Shown one piece after another: positions 23,552-32,760 of a stretch of 64,000 nt of DNA; the first letter of the stretch is position 1, and each line of letters opens with the position of its first letter. The notes under the pieces were generated by a model. It was not told the DNA's origin. It worked only from the letters and a program-made list of their open reading frames with translations, and ran no database searches. The DNA is from Azotobacter chroococcum (GTDB lineage Bacteria; Pseudomonadota; Gammaproteobacteria; Pseudomonadales; Pseudomonadaceae). Position numbers and translations under genes: made by a program. The DNA lies in contig NZ_SMMU01000002.1 of assembly GCF_004339665.1 (NCBI RefSeq), forward strand, positions 310,001 to 374,000, written 5' to 3'.

Positions 23552-24823
23552 ATGAAGCGAAAACTGCAATTCGCTATAACGCTTGCGACGGCCGGCGGTA
23601 TTCCTGCAGCAACGGCCGAAAGTGGATTCATCGAAGACTCCACCGCCACCCTGCAACTTCGCAATTATTATTTCATGCGCGACTTCTCCGATATCCAGGG
23701 ACGCAACCAGCAGTCCAAGGCGGAGGAGTGGGCGCAGGGTTTCATCCTCAACTTCAAGTCCGGTTATACCCAGGGACCGGTCGGCTTCGGCCTCGACGCG
23801 CTCGCCCTGGTGGGCGTCAAGCTCGACAGCAGTCGCGACCGCACCAACACCGGCCTGCTGCCGGTGCACGACGACGGCGAGGCGGCCGACGAGTACGCCC
23901 GCCTGGGGCTGACGCTGAAGACCCGCTTCTCCAACACCGAGCTGCGCTTCGGCGAGCAGACGCCGAACCTGCCGATCCTGGCGCACACCGACAACCGCCT
24001 GCTGCCGCAGACCTACCAGGGCACGACGCTGATCTCCCGGGAGATTCCCGGGCTGACCCTGCAGGCCGGCCGGCTGAACTCCGCCAAGATGCGCAACTCG
24101 ACCGACGACGGCGAGATGACCGCGCTGATCATCAACGACCCGATCAACCCGCGGCGCCTGGCCCACGTCACGGGCGACCACTACAACTACCTCGGCGGCG
24201 ACTACAGCTTCAACGCCAACCGCACCACGCTGAGCTTCTGGCAGGGCCAGCTGGAGGACATCTACCAGCAGCGCTTCTACGGCATCAAGCATGCCCTGCC
24301 GCTGGGCGCCTGGACCCTGGCCGCCGACATCGGCTACTACACCGCCCAGGACGACGGCAACACCGATGCCGGCAGCCTCGACAACCAGCTGCTCTACGGG
24401 CTGTTCTCGGCCAAATACAAGGGTCACACCTTTTATGCCGGCTATCAGGGCGTCTACGGCGACGACGGCTTCCTGCGCATCGGCGACACCCTCTCGCCGC
24501 TCGGCAACGAACTGCCGACCTACCAGTTCTCCGCGCCGGACGAGCGCTCCTGGCAGATCCGCCACGACTTCGACTTCGCCAGCGTCGGTCTGCCCGGCCT
24601 GACCAGCACCCTGCGCTATGTCCAGGGCGACAACGTCGACACCGGCAGCCGCGGCTTCGAGGGCGAGGAGTGGGAGCGCGACCTCGACCTGGCCTACACC
24701 ATCCAGAGCGGCCCGTTGAAGAACGTCAGCATCCGCTGGCGCAACGCGATCGCCCGTTCCAACTACGCCAGCGACATCGATGAGAACCGCATCATCATCA
24801 ACTATGCGATCAAGTTGTTTTAG
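23552..24823 (+). CDS. OprD-family outer-membrane porin (BenF-like)
   Basis: Substrate-specific outer-membrane channel of 423 residues. The signal peptide ends near AATA-ESGF, and the mature start FIEDSTATLQLRNYYFMRDF is typical of OprD porins of the OpdK/BenF branch. It ends with alternating strands and a C-terminal Phe (IIINYAIKLF). A 234-bp upstream gap suggests its own promoter, but I found no XylS or LysR box there. A role in aromatic acid entry is inferred from its position. Confidence 0.9.
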   Translation: MKRKLQFAITLATAGGIPAATAESGFIEDSTATLQLRNYYFMRDFSDIQGRNQQSKAEEWAQGFILNFKSGYTQGPVGFGLDALALVGVKLDSSRDRTNTGLLPVHDDGEAADEYARLGLTLKTRFSNTELRFGEQTPNLPILAHTDNRLLPQTYQGTTLISREIPGLTLQAGRLNSAKMRNSTDDGEMTALIINDPINPRRLAHVTGDHYNYLGGDYSFNANRTTLSFWQGQLEDIYQQRFYGIKHALPLGAWTLAADIGYYTAQDDGNTDAGSLDNQLLYGLFSAKYKGHTFYAGYQGVYGDDGFLRIGDTLSPLGNELPTYQFSAPDERSWQIRHDFDFASVGLPGLTSTLRYVQGDNVDTGSRGFEGEEWERDLDLAYTIQSGPLKNVSIRWRNAIARSNYASDIDENRIIINYAIKLF

Positions 24824-25168
24824 TCGTCTTTATCCGGAGTTTCCTGTGCGTGCAATTAACACCGGGCCGTATGGGTATGTCGGGAGGTTGCAGGAAACAG
24901 GCTGCCGAACTGTTCCGCACAACGTTTTCAAAGTTTCAGGGTTATCTGCCGGGGAGGACAAGGCACAAATGCGAAACAGACTGTTGTCGTTTTGGTTGAT
25001 GATCGGAAAAAGGCATGTTTTCGCCTTCGGCCAAGTGCATTCGATCGAAAACCGGATATCCGGCAAGAACCTTTTCTCGAACTTGGGTCGGCAACTTCCG
25101 CCGGCGCAACAAGGCAATTGCCTGATTTGCCGGAAGTTCTTCGGCAATCGCGAAGAGAGGAATTCAAT

Positions 25169-25185
25169 GATGCCCTCAAGGCATC
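25169..25185 (+). promoter_or_regulatory. LysR-type operator (copy 2), upstream of the meta operon
   Basis: GATGCC-N5-GGCATC is a perfect inverted repeat with the LTTR T-N11-A pattern, 19 bp before the -35 box, as at copy 1. The full element aligns without gaps to the one upstream of the xylS-like gene over about 70 bases. Confidence 0.78.
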
Positions 25186-25204
25186 GTTTGGTGCCTAGAT
25201 TCGA

Positions 25205-25234
25205 TTGGACGGCATTGCTGCCCCTGTTTACCTT
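25205..25234 (+). promoter_or_regulatory. Predicted promoter of xylJIHQTEGK
   Basis: TTGGAC and TACCTT are separated by 18 bp, matching the hexamers and spacing of the xylS-like promoter. The weak -10 fits an activator-dependent promoter. The predicted transcript starts about 85 bases before xylJ. Confidence 0.6.
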
Positions 25235-25324
25235 CCAGCCACTCCCGAAGCGTTCCGCTCCTGGCGGGCGCCTCGATACAGACACCCCTTTCGCCATTCA
25301 CGCTTAGCCCGCAGGAAAACAACC

Positions 25325-26110
25325 ATGCGCCAAGCCCTGCTCAACCAGTACGCCGACGAGCTCTACCGCTCGCTCAAGGATTGCCGTCCCATCGCCCCGC
25401 TGACCGAGCGCGATCCGCAGCTCACCCTGGAGGAGGCCTACCAGATCCAGCTGCGCCTGATCGCCCGGCGCCTGGACGCCGACGGCGAGACCGTGATCGG
25501 CAAGAAGATCGGCGTCACCAGCCGGGTGGTCATGGACCTGCTCAAGGTCGACCAGCCCGACTTCGGCCACCTGACCTCCGGCATGCTCCGCGCGGATGGC
25601 GCGGCCATCGAGGCCGCCGGGCTGATCGCGCCGAAGGCCGAGGGCGAGATCGCCTTCGTGCTCAAGCACGAGCTGGCCGGTCCGGGGGTGACCGTCGCCG
25701 ACGTGCTGCGCGCCACCGAATACGTGGTGCCCTGCTTCGAGATCGTCGATTCGCGGATCGCCGACTGGAAAATCAAGATCCAGGACACCGTGGCCGACAA
25801 CGCCTCCTCGGCGCTGTTCGTGCTCGGCGATGCCGCCGTCGACCCGCGCCGCCTGGATCTTGGCGTGGTCGGCATGACCCTCGAACTCAACGGCGAGATC
25901 GCCGCCACCGGCGCCGGCGCCGCCGCGCTGGGCCATCCGGCCAACGCCGTGGCCTGGCTGGCCAACACCCTCGGGCGCCTGGAAGTGCCGCTCAAGGCCG
26001 GCGAGGTGATCCTCTCCGGCTCCCTCTCCACCATGCTGCCGGTCAAGGCCGGCGACAACCTGCGCATCAGCATCGGCGGCATCGGCTCGGCCGGCGTGCG
26101 TTTCGTCTGA
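25325..26110 (+). CDS. xylJ: 2-oxopent-4-enoate (2-hydroxypenta-2,4-dienoate) hydratase
   Basis: Adds water to 2-hydroxypenta-2,4-dienoate to give 4-hydroxy-2-oxovalerate. A 261-residue member of the hydratase/decarboxylase family, with metal-site region EGEIAFVLKHEL and the CFEIVDSRIADWKIKIQDTV block. I used the ATG at MRQALLNQYADELY; it follows a GCAGGAA site. It is the first gene of the meta block and 13 bp before its paralogue xylI, with which XylJ-type enzymes form a complex. Confidence 0.93.
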   Translation: MRQALLNQYADELYRSLKDCRPIAPLTERDPQLTLEEAYQIQLRLIARRLDADGETVIGKKIGVTSRVVMDLLKVDQPDFGHLTSGMLRADGAAIEAAGLIAPKAEGEIAFVLKHELAGPGVTVADVLRATEYVVPCFEIVDSRIADWKIKIQDTVADNASSALFVLGDAAVDPRRLDLGVVGMTLELNGEIAATGAGAAALGHPANAVAWLANTLGRLEVPLKAGEVILSGSLSTMLPVKAGDNLRISIGGIGSAGVRFV

Positions 26111-26123
26111 CAGGAGAATTTCG

Positions 26124-26912
26124 ATGAATCTCGACCCGCAAACCATCGAGCGCCTCGCCGCCCACCTCGACGCCGCCGAAACCGAGCGTCGCGAAGTCCA
26201 CAAGATCACCGACGACTACCCGGACATGGACTGGGAGGACGCCTACGCCATCCAGGACGCCCTGCGCGCCCTCAAGGAAGCCCGCGGCGTGCGCGTCGCC
26301 GGCCTGAAGATGGGCCTGACCTCCCACGCCAAGATGCGCCAGATGGGCGTCGTCGATCCGGTCTACGGCTTCATCACCGACTACGGCGCAGTGGCCGACG
26401 GCGGCGAGATCGACACCCAGCGGCTGATCCATCCCAAGGTCGAGGCGGAGATCGCCTTCGTCACCAAGCGCCCGCTGAAGGGCCCGGGCTGCCACATCGG
26501 CAGCGTGCTGGCGGCCACCGACTTCATCCTGCCGGCGGTGGAGATCATCGACTCGCGCTACGAGAACTTCCGCTTCGACCTGAAGAGCGTGATCGCCGAC
26601 AACACCTCGTCGGCGCGCTACGTCCTCGGCGGCACCCACCGCAACGCCGAAGGCATCGACCTGAAGAACCTCGGCGTGGTGATGGAGAAGAACGGCGAGG
26701 TGGTGGCCATGGCCTCCGGCGCGGCGGTGCTCGGCCATCCGGCGCAGAGCGTGGCGATGCTCGCCAACATGCTCGGTGCGCGCGGCCGGGAGATTCCCGC
26801 CGGCACCCTGATTCTCACCGGCGGGGTCACCGAGGCGGTGGCGGTGGCCGCCGGCGACAACGTCACCGTGCGCTACCAGCATCTGGGCAGCGTATCGATG
26901 CGCTTCGTCTGA
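26124..26912 (+). CDS. xylI: 4-oxalocrotonate decarboxylase
   Basis: Decarboxylates 2-oxohex-3-enedioate to 2-hydroxypenta-2,4-dienoate; Mg-dependent and paralogous to XylJ. The 262 residues include RVAGLKMGLTSHAKMRQMGV and the metal-binding PKVEAEIAFV block with VEIIDSRYENFRFDLKSVIA. A GAGAA ribosome site precedes the start. It lies directly after xylJ. Confidence 0.94.
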   Translation: MNLDPQTIERLAAHLDAAETERREVHKITDDYPDMDWEDAYAIQDALRALKEARGVRVAGLKMGLTSHAKMRQMGVVDPVYGFITDYGAVADGGEIDTQRLIHPKVEAEIAFVTKRPLKGPGCHIGSVLAATDFILPAVEIIDSRYENFRFDLKSVIADNTSSARYVLGGTHRNAEGIDLKNLGVVMEKNGEVVAMASGAAVLGHPAQSVAMLANMLGARGREIPAGTLILTGGVTEAVAVAAGDNVTVRYQHLGSVSMRFV

Positions 26913-26928
26913 CTGCGAGGAAGACACC

Positions 26929-27120
26929 ATGCCCATCATGCAGGTTTACCTGATCGAAGGCCGCAGCGAAGAGCAGAAGGCCCGCCTGATCGACGCCCTG
27001 ACCCGGGCCACCGTGGATGCCCTCGACGCGCCGATCGAGAGCGTACGGGTGGTGATCACCGAGGTGCCCAACACCAACTTCGGCATCGCCGGGCAGACGG
27101 CCAAGCAGCGCGGCCGCTGA
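26929..27120 (+). CDS. xylH: 4-oxalocrotonate tautomerase
   Basis: A 63-codon gene; the mature hexameric enzyme converts the enol to the keto form of oxalocrotonate. After Met removal, the catalytic Pro1, the substrate-binding Arg11 and Arg39, and Phe50 are all at their canonical positions (PIMQVYLIEGR; VRVV; NTNFGIAG). It follows xylI by 16 bp. Confidence 0.96.
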   Translation: MPIMQVYLIEGRSEEQKARLIDALTRATVDALDAPIESVRVVITEVPNTNFGIAGQTAKQRGR

Positions 27121-27166
27121 GCGCGCCGCCCGACATCCAGCACAATGACAACAATCGAGGTTTTCC

Positions 27167-28123
27167 GTGGATAAGACATCGCCCCGTTGCAAGGTTGCGA
27201 TCATCGGTTCGGGCAACATCGGGACCGACCTGATGATCAAGGTGCTGCGCCATGGCAAGCACCTGGAAATGGGCGCCATGGTCGGTATCGATCCGGCGTC
27301 CGACGGTCTGGCGCGCGCCAGGCGGCTCGGCGTCGCCACCACCGCGCAAGGCGTGGAGGGCCTCTTGGCGCTGCCGGAGTTCAAGGACATCGGCATCGCC
27401 TTCGACGCCACCTCGGCCGGCGCCCATGCCCATCACAACGAGCTGCTGCAGGCCCACGGGGTGAAGGTCATCGACCTGACCCCGGCGGCCATCGGCCCCT
27501 ATGTGGTTCCGGCGATCAACCTGGACGCCGAGCTCGATGCGTCGAACATCAACATGGTCACCTGTGGCGGCCAGGCGACCATCCCGATGGTCGCTGCGGT
27601 GTCGCGCGTGGCCAAAGTCCACTACGCCGAGATCGTCGCCTCGATCGCCAGCAAGTCGGCCGGTCCCGGCACCCGCGCCAACATCGACGAGTTCACCGAG
27701 ACCACTTCCAAGGCCATCGAGGTGATCGGCGGGGCGCAGAAGGGCAAGGCGATCATCGTCCTCAACCCGGCCGAGCCGCCGCTGATCATGCGCGACAGCG
27801 TGTTCGTGCTCTCCGAGGTGGTCGACCGGGACGCCATCGCCGCCAGCGTCGCGGAGATGGTCGCCAGCGTGCAGCGCTACGTGCCGGGCTACCGGCTCAA
27901 GCAGGAGGTGCAGTTCGACCTGCTCGAGACGCCGGTCAACGTGCCGGGCGTGGGCATGCTCGCGGGCCTCAAGACCTCGATCTTCCTCGAGGTGGAAGGC
28001 GCCGCCCACTACCTGCCGGCCTATGCGGGCAACCTCGACATCATGACCTCGGCGGCACTGTCCTGCGCCGAGCGGATGGCCGAGCGCGGCAAGGTGCGGG
28101 TTCTGCCTTCGGCGCTGGTCTAG
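27167..28123 (+). CDS. xylQ: Acetaldehyde dehydrogenase (acylating)
   Basis: Converts acetaldehyde to acetyl-CoA in a channelled complex with the aldolase XylK. It has the NAD motif [14 protein letters not shown] and catalytic Cys133 in MVTCGGQA, with 318 residues. It begins with GTG, preceded by a GAGG site; no ATG suits the known N-terminus. Its aldolase partner is encoded four genes downstream, not adjacent. Confidence 0.95.
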   Translation: MDKTSPRCKVAIIGSGNIGTDLMIKVLRHGKHLEMGAMVGIDPASDGLARARRLGVATTAQGVEGLLALPEFKDIGIAFDATSAGAHAHHNELLQAHGVKVIDLTPAAIGPYVVPAINLDAELDASNINMVTCGGQATIPMVAAVSRVAKVHYAEIVASIASKSAGPGTRANIDEFTETTSKAIEVIGGAQKGKAIIVLNPAEPPLIMRDSVFVLSEVVDRDAIAASVAEMVASVQRYVPGYRLKQEVQFDLLETPVNVPGVGMLAGLKTSIFLEVEGAAHYLPAYAGNLDIMTSAALSCAERMAERGKVRVLPSALV

Positions 28124-28155
28124 ACGGTAGACCGGGCTCGCGGGAGGCGACGGCC

Positions 28156-28470
28156 ATGAGCTGGCTGCATCGGGTCCGCGAGCGGGTCAGTGGTGAAGTG
28201 CTTGAAGTGCGGCCTGGCGAATCGTTGCTGTGCGCCATGGAACGCCAGGGGAAGGGGTGCATTCCGGTCGGTTGCCGGGGCGGCGGCTGCGGAGTCTGCA
28301 AGGTCCGGGTGGTTTCCGGCCGGTTCGACTTCGGCGCCATGAGTTGCCGCCACGTAAGCGCCGACGAGCGCGGTCGGGGCCTGGCCCTGGCCTGCCGGCT
28401 GTTTCCCCTGGGCGATTCCGAGGTACAGGCGTGCGGCGAGGCAGTCCGGGCGGCTCCAGAACAACAATAG
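28156..28470 (+). CDS. xylT: XylT-type [2Fe-2S] ferredoxin
   Basis: A 104-residue chloroplast-type ferredoxin that reduces and reactivates oxidised catechol 2,3-dioxygenase. Cluster cysteines are in [10 protein letters not shown], preceded by the PVG-Cys segment and completed by LALACRL. It is immediately upstream of xylE, the usual place for this helper. Confidence 0.93.
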   Translation: MSWLHRVRERVSGEVLEVRPGESLLCAMERQGKGCIPVGCRGGGCGVCKVRVVSGRFDFGAMSCRHVSADERGRGLALACRLFPLGDSEVQACGEAVRAAPEQQ

Positions 28471-28478
28471 GTGTCATC

Positions 28479-29402
28479 ATGAAAAAAGGTGTAATGCGTC
28501 CGGGCCATATCCAGCTGCGCGTGTTGGACATGCAGGCTGCCCTCAAACACTACGTCGATCTGCTCGGGCTGATCGAGATGGACAGGGATGCGCAGGGCCG
28601 CGTCTATCTCAAGGGCTGGACCGAGATCGACCGGTTCTCGGTGGTGCTGCGCGAGGCCGACGAGCCGGGCATGGATTTCCTCGGCTTCAAGGTCGTCGAC
28701 GACGCCACCCTCTGCCGCCTGAGCGAGGAACTGGCCGCCTTCGGCTGCCAGGTGGAAAACCTGCCGGCCGGCGAACTCAAGGGCTGCGGTCGGCGCATCC
28801 GCTTCGAGGCGCCCTCCGGGCACTTCTTCGAGCTGTTCGCCGACAAGGAACAGACCGGCAAGTGGGGCGTCTCCGAGATCAACCCGGAAGCCTGGCCGCG
28901 CGGCCTGCAGGGCATGAAGGCGACCCGCTTCGACCACTGCCTGCTGTACGGCGTCGAGCTGCCGGAGACCCTGCGCCTGTTCACCGAGGTGCTCGGCTTC
29001 AGCCTCGCCGAGCAGGTGCTCGACGAGGCGGGCAGGCGCGTCGCCCAGTTCCTCACCGTCGGCATGAAGGCCCACGACGTGGCCTTCATCCAGCACCCGG
29101 AGAAGGGCCGCTTCCACCACGCTTCGTTCTTCCTCGAGAGCTGGGAGGATGTGCTGCGCGCCGCCGACCTGATCAGCATGAGCAACACCTCGATCGACAT
29201 CGGCCCGACCCGCCACGGCCTGACCCACGGCAAGACCATCTATTTCTTCGATCCCTCGGGCAACCGCAACGAGGTGTTCTGCGGCGGCGATTACCACTAC
29301 CCGGACCATCCGCCGGTGACCTGGACCGCCGACCAGTTGGGCAAGGCGATCTTCTATCACGACCGCCAGCTCAACGAACGCTTCCTCACCGCCCTGACCT
29401 GA
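28479..29402 (+). CDS. xylE: Catechol 2,3-dioxygenase
   Basis: Extradiol ring-cleavage enzyme converting catechol to 2-hydroxymuconic semialdehyde. The 307 residues are colinear with TOL XylE, and the Fe(II) ligands fall at His153 (RFDH), His214 (FHH) and Glu265 (GNRNEVF). The ending ILNERF-type tail ([11 protein letters not shown]) is also conserved. The start ATG is 8 bp after xylT. Confidence 0.97.
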   Translation: MKKGVMRPGHIQLRVLDMQAALKHYVDLLGLIEMDRDAQGRVYLKGWTEIDRFSVVLREADEPGMDFLGFKVVDDATLCRLSEELAAFGCQVENLPAGELKGCGRRIRFEAPSGHFFELFADKEQTGKWGVSEINPEAWPRGLQGMKATRFDHCLLYGVELPETLRLFTEVLGFSLAEQVLDEAGRRVAQFLTVGMKAHDVAFIQHPEKGRFHHASFFLESWEDVLRAADLISMSNTSIDIGPTRHGLTHGKTIYFFDPSGNRNEVFCGGDYHYPDHPPVTWTADQLGKAIFYHDRQLNERFLTALT

Positions 29403-29427
29403 TTCCAGATTTCACGAGATTGAGCCC

Positions 29428-30888
29428 ATGAAAGAGATCAAACATTTCATCAACGGCGAATACGTCGGTTCTGCCAGCGGCAAGCTGTTCGACAACGTCA
29501 ACCCGGCCAACGGCCAGGTGATCGCCAGGATCCACGAAGCCGGCGAGGCCGAGGTCGACGCCGCGGTCAAGGCCGCCCGCGCCGCCCTGAAAGGCCCCTG
29601 GGGCAAGATGAGCGTGGCCGAGCGCACCGAGATCCTGCATCGCGTCGCCGCCGGCATCACCGCGCGCTTCGACGAGTTCCTCGAAGCCGAGTGCCAGGAC
29701 ACCGGCAAGCCGAAGTCCCTCGCCTCGCACATCGACATCCCGCGCGGCGCGGCCAACTTTTCGGTGTTCGCCGACCTGGTGAAGAACGTGCCCACCGAGG
29801 CCTTCGAGATGGCCACCCCGGACGGCAGCGGCGCGCTCAACTACGGCGTGCGCCGGCCCAAGGGGGTGATCGGGGTGATCAGCCCGTGGAACCTGCCGCT
29901 GCTCTTGATGACCTGGAAGGTCGGCCCGGCGCTGGCCTGCGGCAACACCGTGGTGGTCAAGCCGTCCGAGGAAACCCCCACCACCACCGCGCTGCTCGGC
30001 GAGGTGATGAACGCCGCCGGCGTGCCGGCCGGCGTGTACAACGTGGTGCACGGCTTCGGCGGCGACTCGGCCGGCGCCTTCCTCACCGCCCACCCGGACG
30101 TCGACGGCATCACCTTCACCGGCGAAACCGGCACCGGCGAAACCATCATGCGTGCCGCGGCCAAGGGTGTGCGCCAGGTGTCCCTGGAGCTGGGCGGCAA
30201 GAACGCCGGCATCGTGTTCGCCGACGCCGACCTGGACAAGGCCATCGAGGGCACCCTGCGCTCGGCCTTCGCCAACTGCGGCCAGGTCTGCCTGGGCACC
30301 GAGCGCGTCTACGTGCAGCGGCCGATCTTCGACGCGTTCGTCGCCCGTCTGAAGGCCGGCGCCGAGGCGCTGGTGATCGGCGAGCCGAACGATCCGAAGG
30401 CCAACTTCGGCCCGCTGGTCAGCCACAAGCACCGCGAGAAGGTCCTCAGCTACTACCAGAAGGCCCAGGACGAGGGCGCCACCATCGTCACCGGCGGCGG
30501 CGTGCCGGACATGCCCCAGCACCTGGCCGGCGGCGCCTGGGTGCAGCCGACCATCTGGACCGGCCTGAAGGACGATTCGCCGGTGGTCACCGAGGAAATC
30601 TTCGGGCCCTGCTGCCACATCCGCCCGTTCGACACCGAGGAGGAAGCCGTCGAGCTGGCCAACAGCCTGCCCTACGGCCTGGCCTCGGCGATCTGGACCG
30701 AGAACGCCTCGCGCGCGCACCGCGTCGCCGGGCAGATCGAGGCCGGCATCGTCTGGGTCAACAGCTGGTTCCTGCGCGACCTGCGCACCGCCTTCGGCGG
30801 CGCCAAGCAGTCGGGCATCGGCCGCGAAGGCGGGGTGCACTCGCTGGAGTTCTACACCGAGCTGAAGAACGTCTGCGTGAAGCTGTGA
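29428..30888 (+). CDS. xylG: 2-hydroxymuconic semialdehyde dehydrogenase
   Basis: NAD-dependent aldehyde dehydrogenase of 486 residues feeding the oxalocrotonate branch. It has the cofactor region SPWNLPLLLMTWKVGPAL, the catalytic Glu in LELGGKNAG, and the catalytic Cys in NCGQVCLGTE. The gene lies between xylE and xylK. No hydrolase gene (xylF) accompanies it, so ring-fission product derived from benzoate must pass through this enzyme. Confidence 0.95.
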   Translation: MKEIKHFINGEYVGSASGKLFDNVNPANGQVIARIHEAGEAEVDAAVKAARAALKGPWGKMSVAERTEILHRVAAGITARFDEFLEAECQDTGKPKSLASHIDIPRGAANFSVFADLVKNVPTEAFEMATPDGSGALNYGVRRPKGVIGVISPWNLPLLLMTWKVGPALACGNTVVVKPSEETPTTTALLGEVMNAAGVPAGVYNVVHGFGGDSAGAFLTAHPDVDGITFTGETGTGETIMRAAAKGVRQVSLELGGKNAGIVFADADLDKAIEGTLRSAFANCGQVCLGTERVYVQRPIFDAFVARLKAGAEALVIGEPNDPKANFGPLVSHKHREKVLSYYQKAQDEGATIVTGGGVPDMPQHLAGGAWVQPTIWTGLKDDSPVVTEEIFGPCCHIRPFDTEEEAVELANSLPYGLASAIWTENASRAHRVAGQIEAGIVWVNSWFLRDLRTAFGGAKQSGIGREGGVHSLEFYTELKNVCVKL

Positions 30889-30943
30889 GGCAGTTACCCG
30901 TCAAGGAAAGCGGCACGAATAGCGCCGCCCGAGGAGAGCCAAG

Positions 30944-31993
30944 ATGACTTTCGATCCGAACAAGAAGCTGTACATCTCCGACGTGACCCTGCGCGACGGC
31001 AGCCACGCCGTGCGTCACCAGTACTCGATCAGGAACGTGCAGGACATCGCCCGTGCGCTGGACAAGGCCAGGGTCGACTCCATCGAGGTCGCCCACGGCG
31101 ACGGCCTGCAGGGTTCGAGCTTCAACTACGGCTTCGGCGCGCACAGCGACCTGGAGTGGATCGAGGCGGTCGCCGAAGTGGTGAGCCACGCGAAGATCGC
31201 CACCCTGCTGCTGCCCGGCATCGGCACGGTGCACCATCTCAAGGAAGCCTACGAGGCCGGCGCCCGGGTGGTGCGCGTGGCGACCCACTGCACCGAGGCG
31301 GACGTCTCCCGCCAGCACATCGAGTACGCGCGCGAGCTGGGCATGGACACCGTGGGCTTCCTGATGATGAGCCACATGACCACGCCGCAGAACCTGGCGG
31401 TCGAGGCGAAGAAGATGGAAAGCTACGGCGCCACCTGCATCTACGTGGTCGACTCCGGCGGCGCGCTGAGCATGAGCGACGTGCGTGACCGTTTCCGTGC
31501 GGTCAAGGACCTGCTCGACCCGTCGACCCAGACCGGCATCCACGCCCACCACAACCTGTCGCTCGGCGTGGCCAACTCCATCGTCGCGGTGGAAGAGGGC
31601 TGCGACCGCATCGACGCCTCGCTGGCCGGCATGGGCGCCGGCGCGGGGAACGCGCCGCTGGAGGTGTTCATCGCCGCGGCCGAACGCCTGGGCTGGAACC
31701 ACGGCACCGACCTCTACACCCTGATGGACGCCGCCGACGAGATCGTCCGCCCGCTGCAGGACCGTCCGGTGCGGGTCGACCGCGAGACTCTGGCCCTAGG
31801 CTACGCCGGCGTCTACTCGAGCTTCCTGCGCCATGCCGAGGTGGCGGCGAGCAAGTACGGCCTGAGCACCGTGGACATCCTCGTCGAGCTGGGCAGGCGG
31901 CGGATGGTCGGCGGCCAGGAAGACATGATCGTCGACGTGGCGCTGGATCTGCTGCGCCAGCAGGGCGAGGCTGCCCGCCAGGCGTCGGCGTAA
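30944..31993 (+). CDS. xylK: 4-hydroxy-2-oxovalerate aldolase
   Basis: Splits 4-hydroxy-2-oxovalerate to pyruvate and acetaldehyde; Mn-dependent and partner of XylQ. The DRE-TIM barrel start has [16 protein letters not shown], and the metal histidines lie in [15 protein letters not shown]. Length is 349 residues. It is the last catabolic gene before a strong terminator. Confidence 0.95.
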   Translation: MTFDPNKKLYISDVTLRDGSHAVRHQYSIRNVQDIARALDKARVDSIEVAHGDGLQGSSFNYGFGAHSDLEWIEAVAEVVSHAKIATLLLPGIGTVHHLKEAYEAGARVVRVATHCTEADVSRQHIEYARELGMDTVGFLMMSHMTTPQNLAVEAKKMESYGATCIYVVDSGGALSMSDVRDRFRAVKDLLDPSTQTGIHAHHNLSLGVANSIVAVEEGCDRIDASLAGMGAGAGNAPLEVFIAAAERLGWNHGTDLYTLMDAADEIVRPLQDRPVRVDRETLALGYAGVYSSFLRHAEVAASKYGLSTVDILVELGRRRMVGGQEDMIVDVALDLLRQQGEAARQASA

Positions 31994-32034
31994 CAAGCCA
32001 ACCGGTCCGCCCGGCTTGGCTGTGGCGGTTTTCG

Positions 32035-32068
32035 AGCCTGGGGGCGGTTTCGCTCCCGGGCTTTTTTT
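32035..32068 (+). terminator. Strong intrinsic terminator of the meta operon
   Basis: AGCCTGGGGGCG and CGCTCCCGGGCT pair over 12 positions (two G-T wobbles) around a GTTT loop, followed by seven T residues. It lies between xylK and the GlcG-like gene. Confidence 0.92.
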
Positions 32069-32090
32069 GCCAAGACAGGACGCGAACGCG

Positions 32091-32540
32091 ATGAAACCTT
32101 CTCTTCGCCGGATCGACAGCATCAACCTGGCCCTGGCCATGCACGCCCTGCAGGCGGCGCTCGATCAGGCCGCGGCGCTGTCGGTGCGGGTCAGCATCGC
32201 CGTGGTCGACGCGGCAGGCCAGCCGATCCACACCGCGCACATGGACGGCGCGCCGCTGCAGTGCCGGGACATCGCCCTGAACAAGGCGCTCACCGCCGTC
32301 GGCTTCGGGGCGCCGACCCGGGTCTGGGAAGAGCGCCTGGCCGGGATGTCCGACGCCGTCCGCCAGGGCCTGCCGCTGCAGCCGCGCATGGCGCTGTTCG
32401 GCGGCGGCGAACCTTTTCTGTTCGAGGGGACGGCGGTGGGCGCCATCGGCATCTCGGGCGCTTCCGAACAGCAGGACGAGCAGTGCGCCCAGGCGGCGGT
32501 ACGGGCCGTGCTGGCCCTGCTGGATGCGCCTTCGGCGTAG
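32091..32540 (+). CDS. GlcG/HbpS-family protein (NahX-like)
   Basis: A 149-residue cytoplasmic protein of the GlcG/HbpS (DUF336) family: SVRVSIAVVDAAGQPI, the NKALTAVGFGAPTRVWEER helix and the glycine-rich AVGAIGISGASEQQDEQCAQ. Relatives occur at the ends of naphthalene and phenol operons and in glycolate operons, and some bind haem; the role is unknown. It starts after the meta-operon terminator, so it depends on read-through or its own promoter, which I could not identify. A bidirectional terminator follows. Confidence 0.85.
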   Translation: MKPSLRRIDSINLALAMHALQAALDQAAALSVRVSIAVVDAAGQPIHTAHMDGAPLQCRDIALNKALTAVGFGAPTRVWEERLAGMSDAVRQGLPLQPRMALFGGGEPFLFEGTAVGAIGISGASEQQDEQCAQAAVRAVLALLDAPSA

Positions 32541-32610
32541 CACGCCGCTGCGCTTTTCCGGGGGTGCTTTCGGCGGCAGCGGAACTGGGCCGCTGCTTTT
32601 TCCGGCGCAC

Positions 32611-32647
32611 GCAAAAACGGCGAGGGGGTTGGCCTCGCCGTTTTTGC
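32611..32647. terminator. Bidirectional terminator shared by the GlcG-like gene and the Rsm sRNA
   Basis: GCAAAAACGGCGAGG and CCTCGCCGTTTTTGC form a perfect 15-bp stem around a 7-base loop, with A/T runs on both ends. Confidence 0.93.
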
Positions 32648-32754
32648 TTCTTACGTCCCTGTGCTCGTCGTCCTGACGAAGTAGCCGCATCCTGCGACTG
32701 TCCCTCTGGCCGCCATCCGTGGTCGGCCTGCGTCGATCCTTCGACGTCTTGGTG
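32611..32754 (-). ncRNA. Rsm-family regulatory sRNA (RsmZ/RsmY-like)
   Basis: The minus strand encodes an about 144-nt RNA with six GGA motifs (complement at 32737-32739, 32716-32718, 32701-32703, 32690-32692, 32671-32673 and 32656-32658). Several are exposed in hairpin loops: CGTCGA-AGGA-TCGACG (perfect), CGC-AGGA-TGCG, CGTC-AGGAC-GACG and CCACGGATGG. It ends in a perfect intrinsic terminator. This is the architecture of RNAs that titrate RsmA/CsrA. A GacA-type upstream site and a sigma-70-like promoter precede it at the expected spacing. Which RsmX/Y/Z family it belongs to cannot be told by eye. Confidence 0.87.
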
Positions 32755-32760
32755 GGATTC

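Larger units (their letters stand above)
24824..25324. promoter_or_regulatory. Non-coding control region upstream of xylJ
   Basis: About 500 bases without a credible gene. It holds a 12-bp palindrome AGGCAATTGCCT (25112-25123), a dyad TTGCCG-N9-CGGCAA (25127-25147), and then the LysR-type operator and promoter listed separately. Open frames in this stretch have no recognisable homology and are rejected. Confidence 0.7.

Noticed and set aside
24780-25307. Open frame in the gap upstream of xylJ (about 175 codons)
   Set aside because: No homology, it starts inside the porin gene, and it overlaps the LysR operator and promoter; treated as non-coding.
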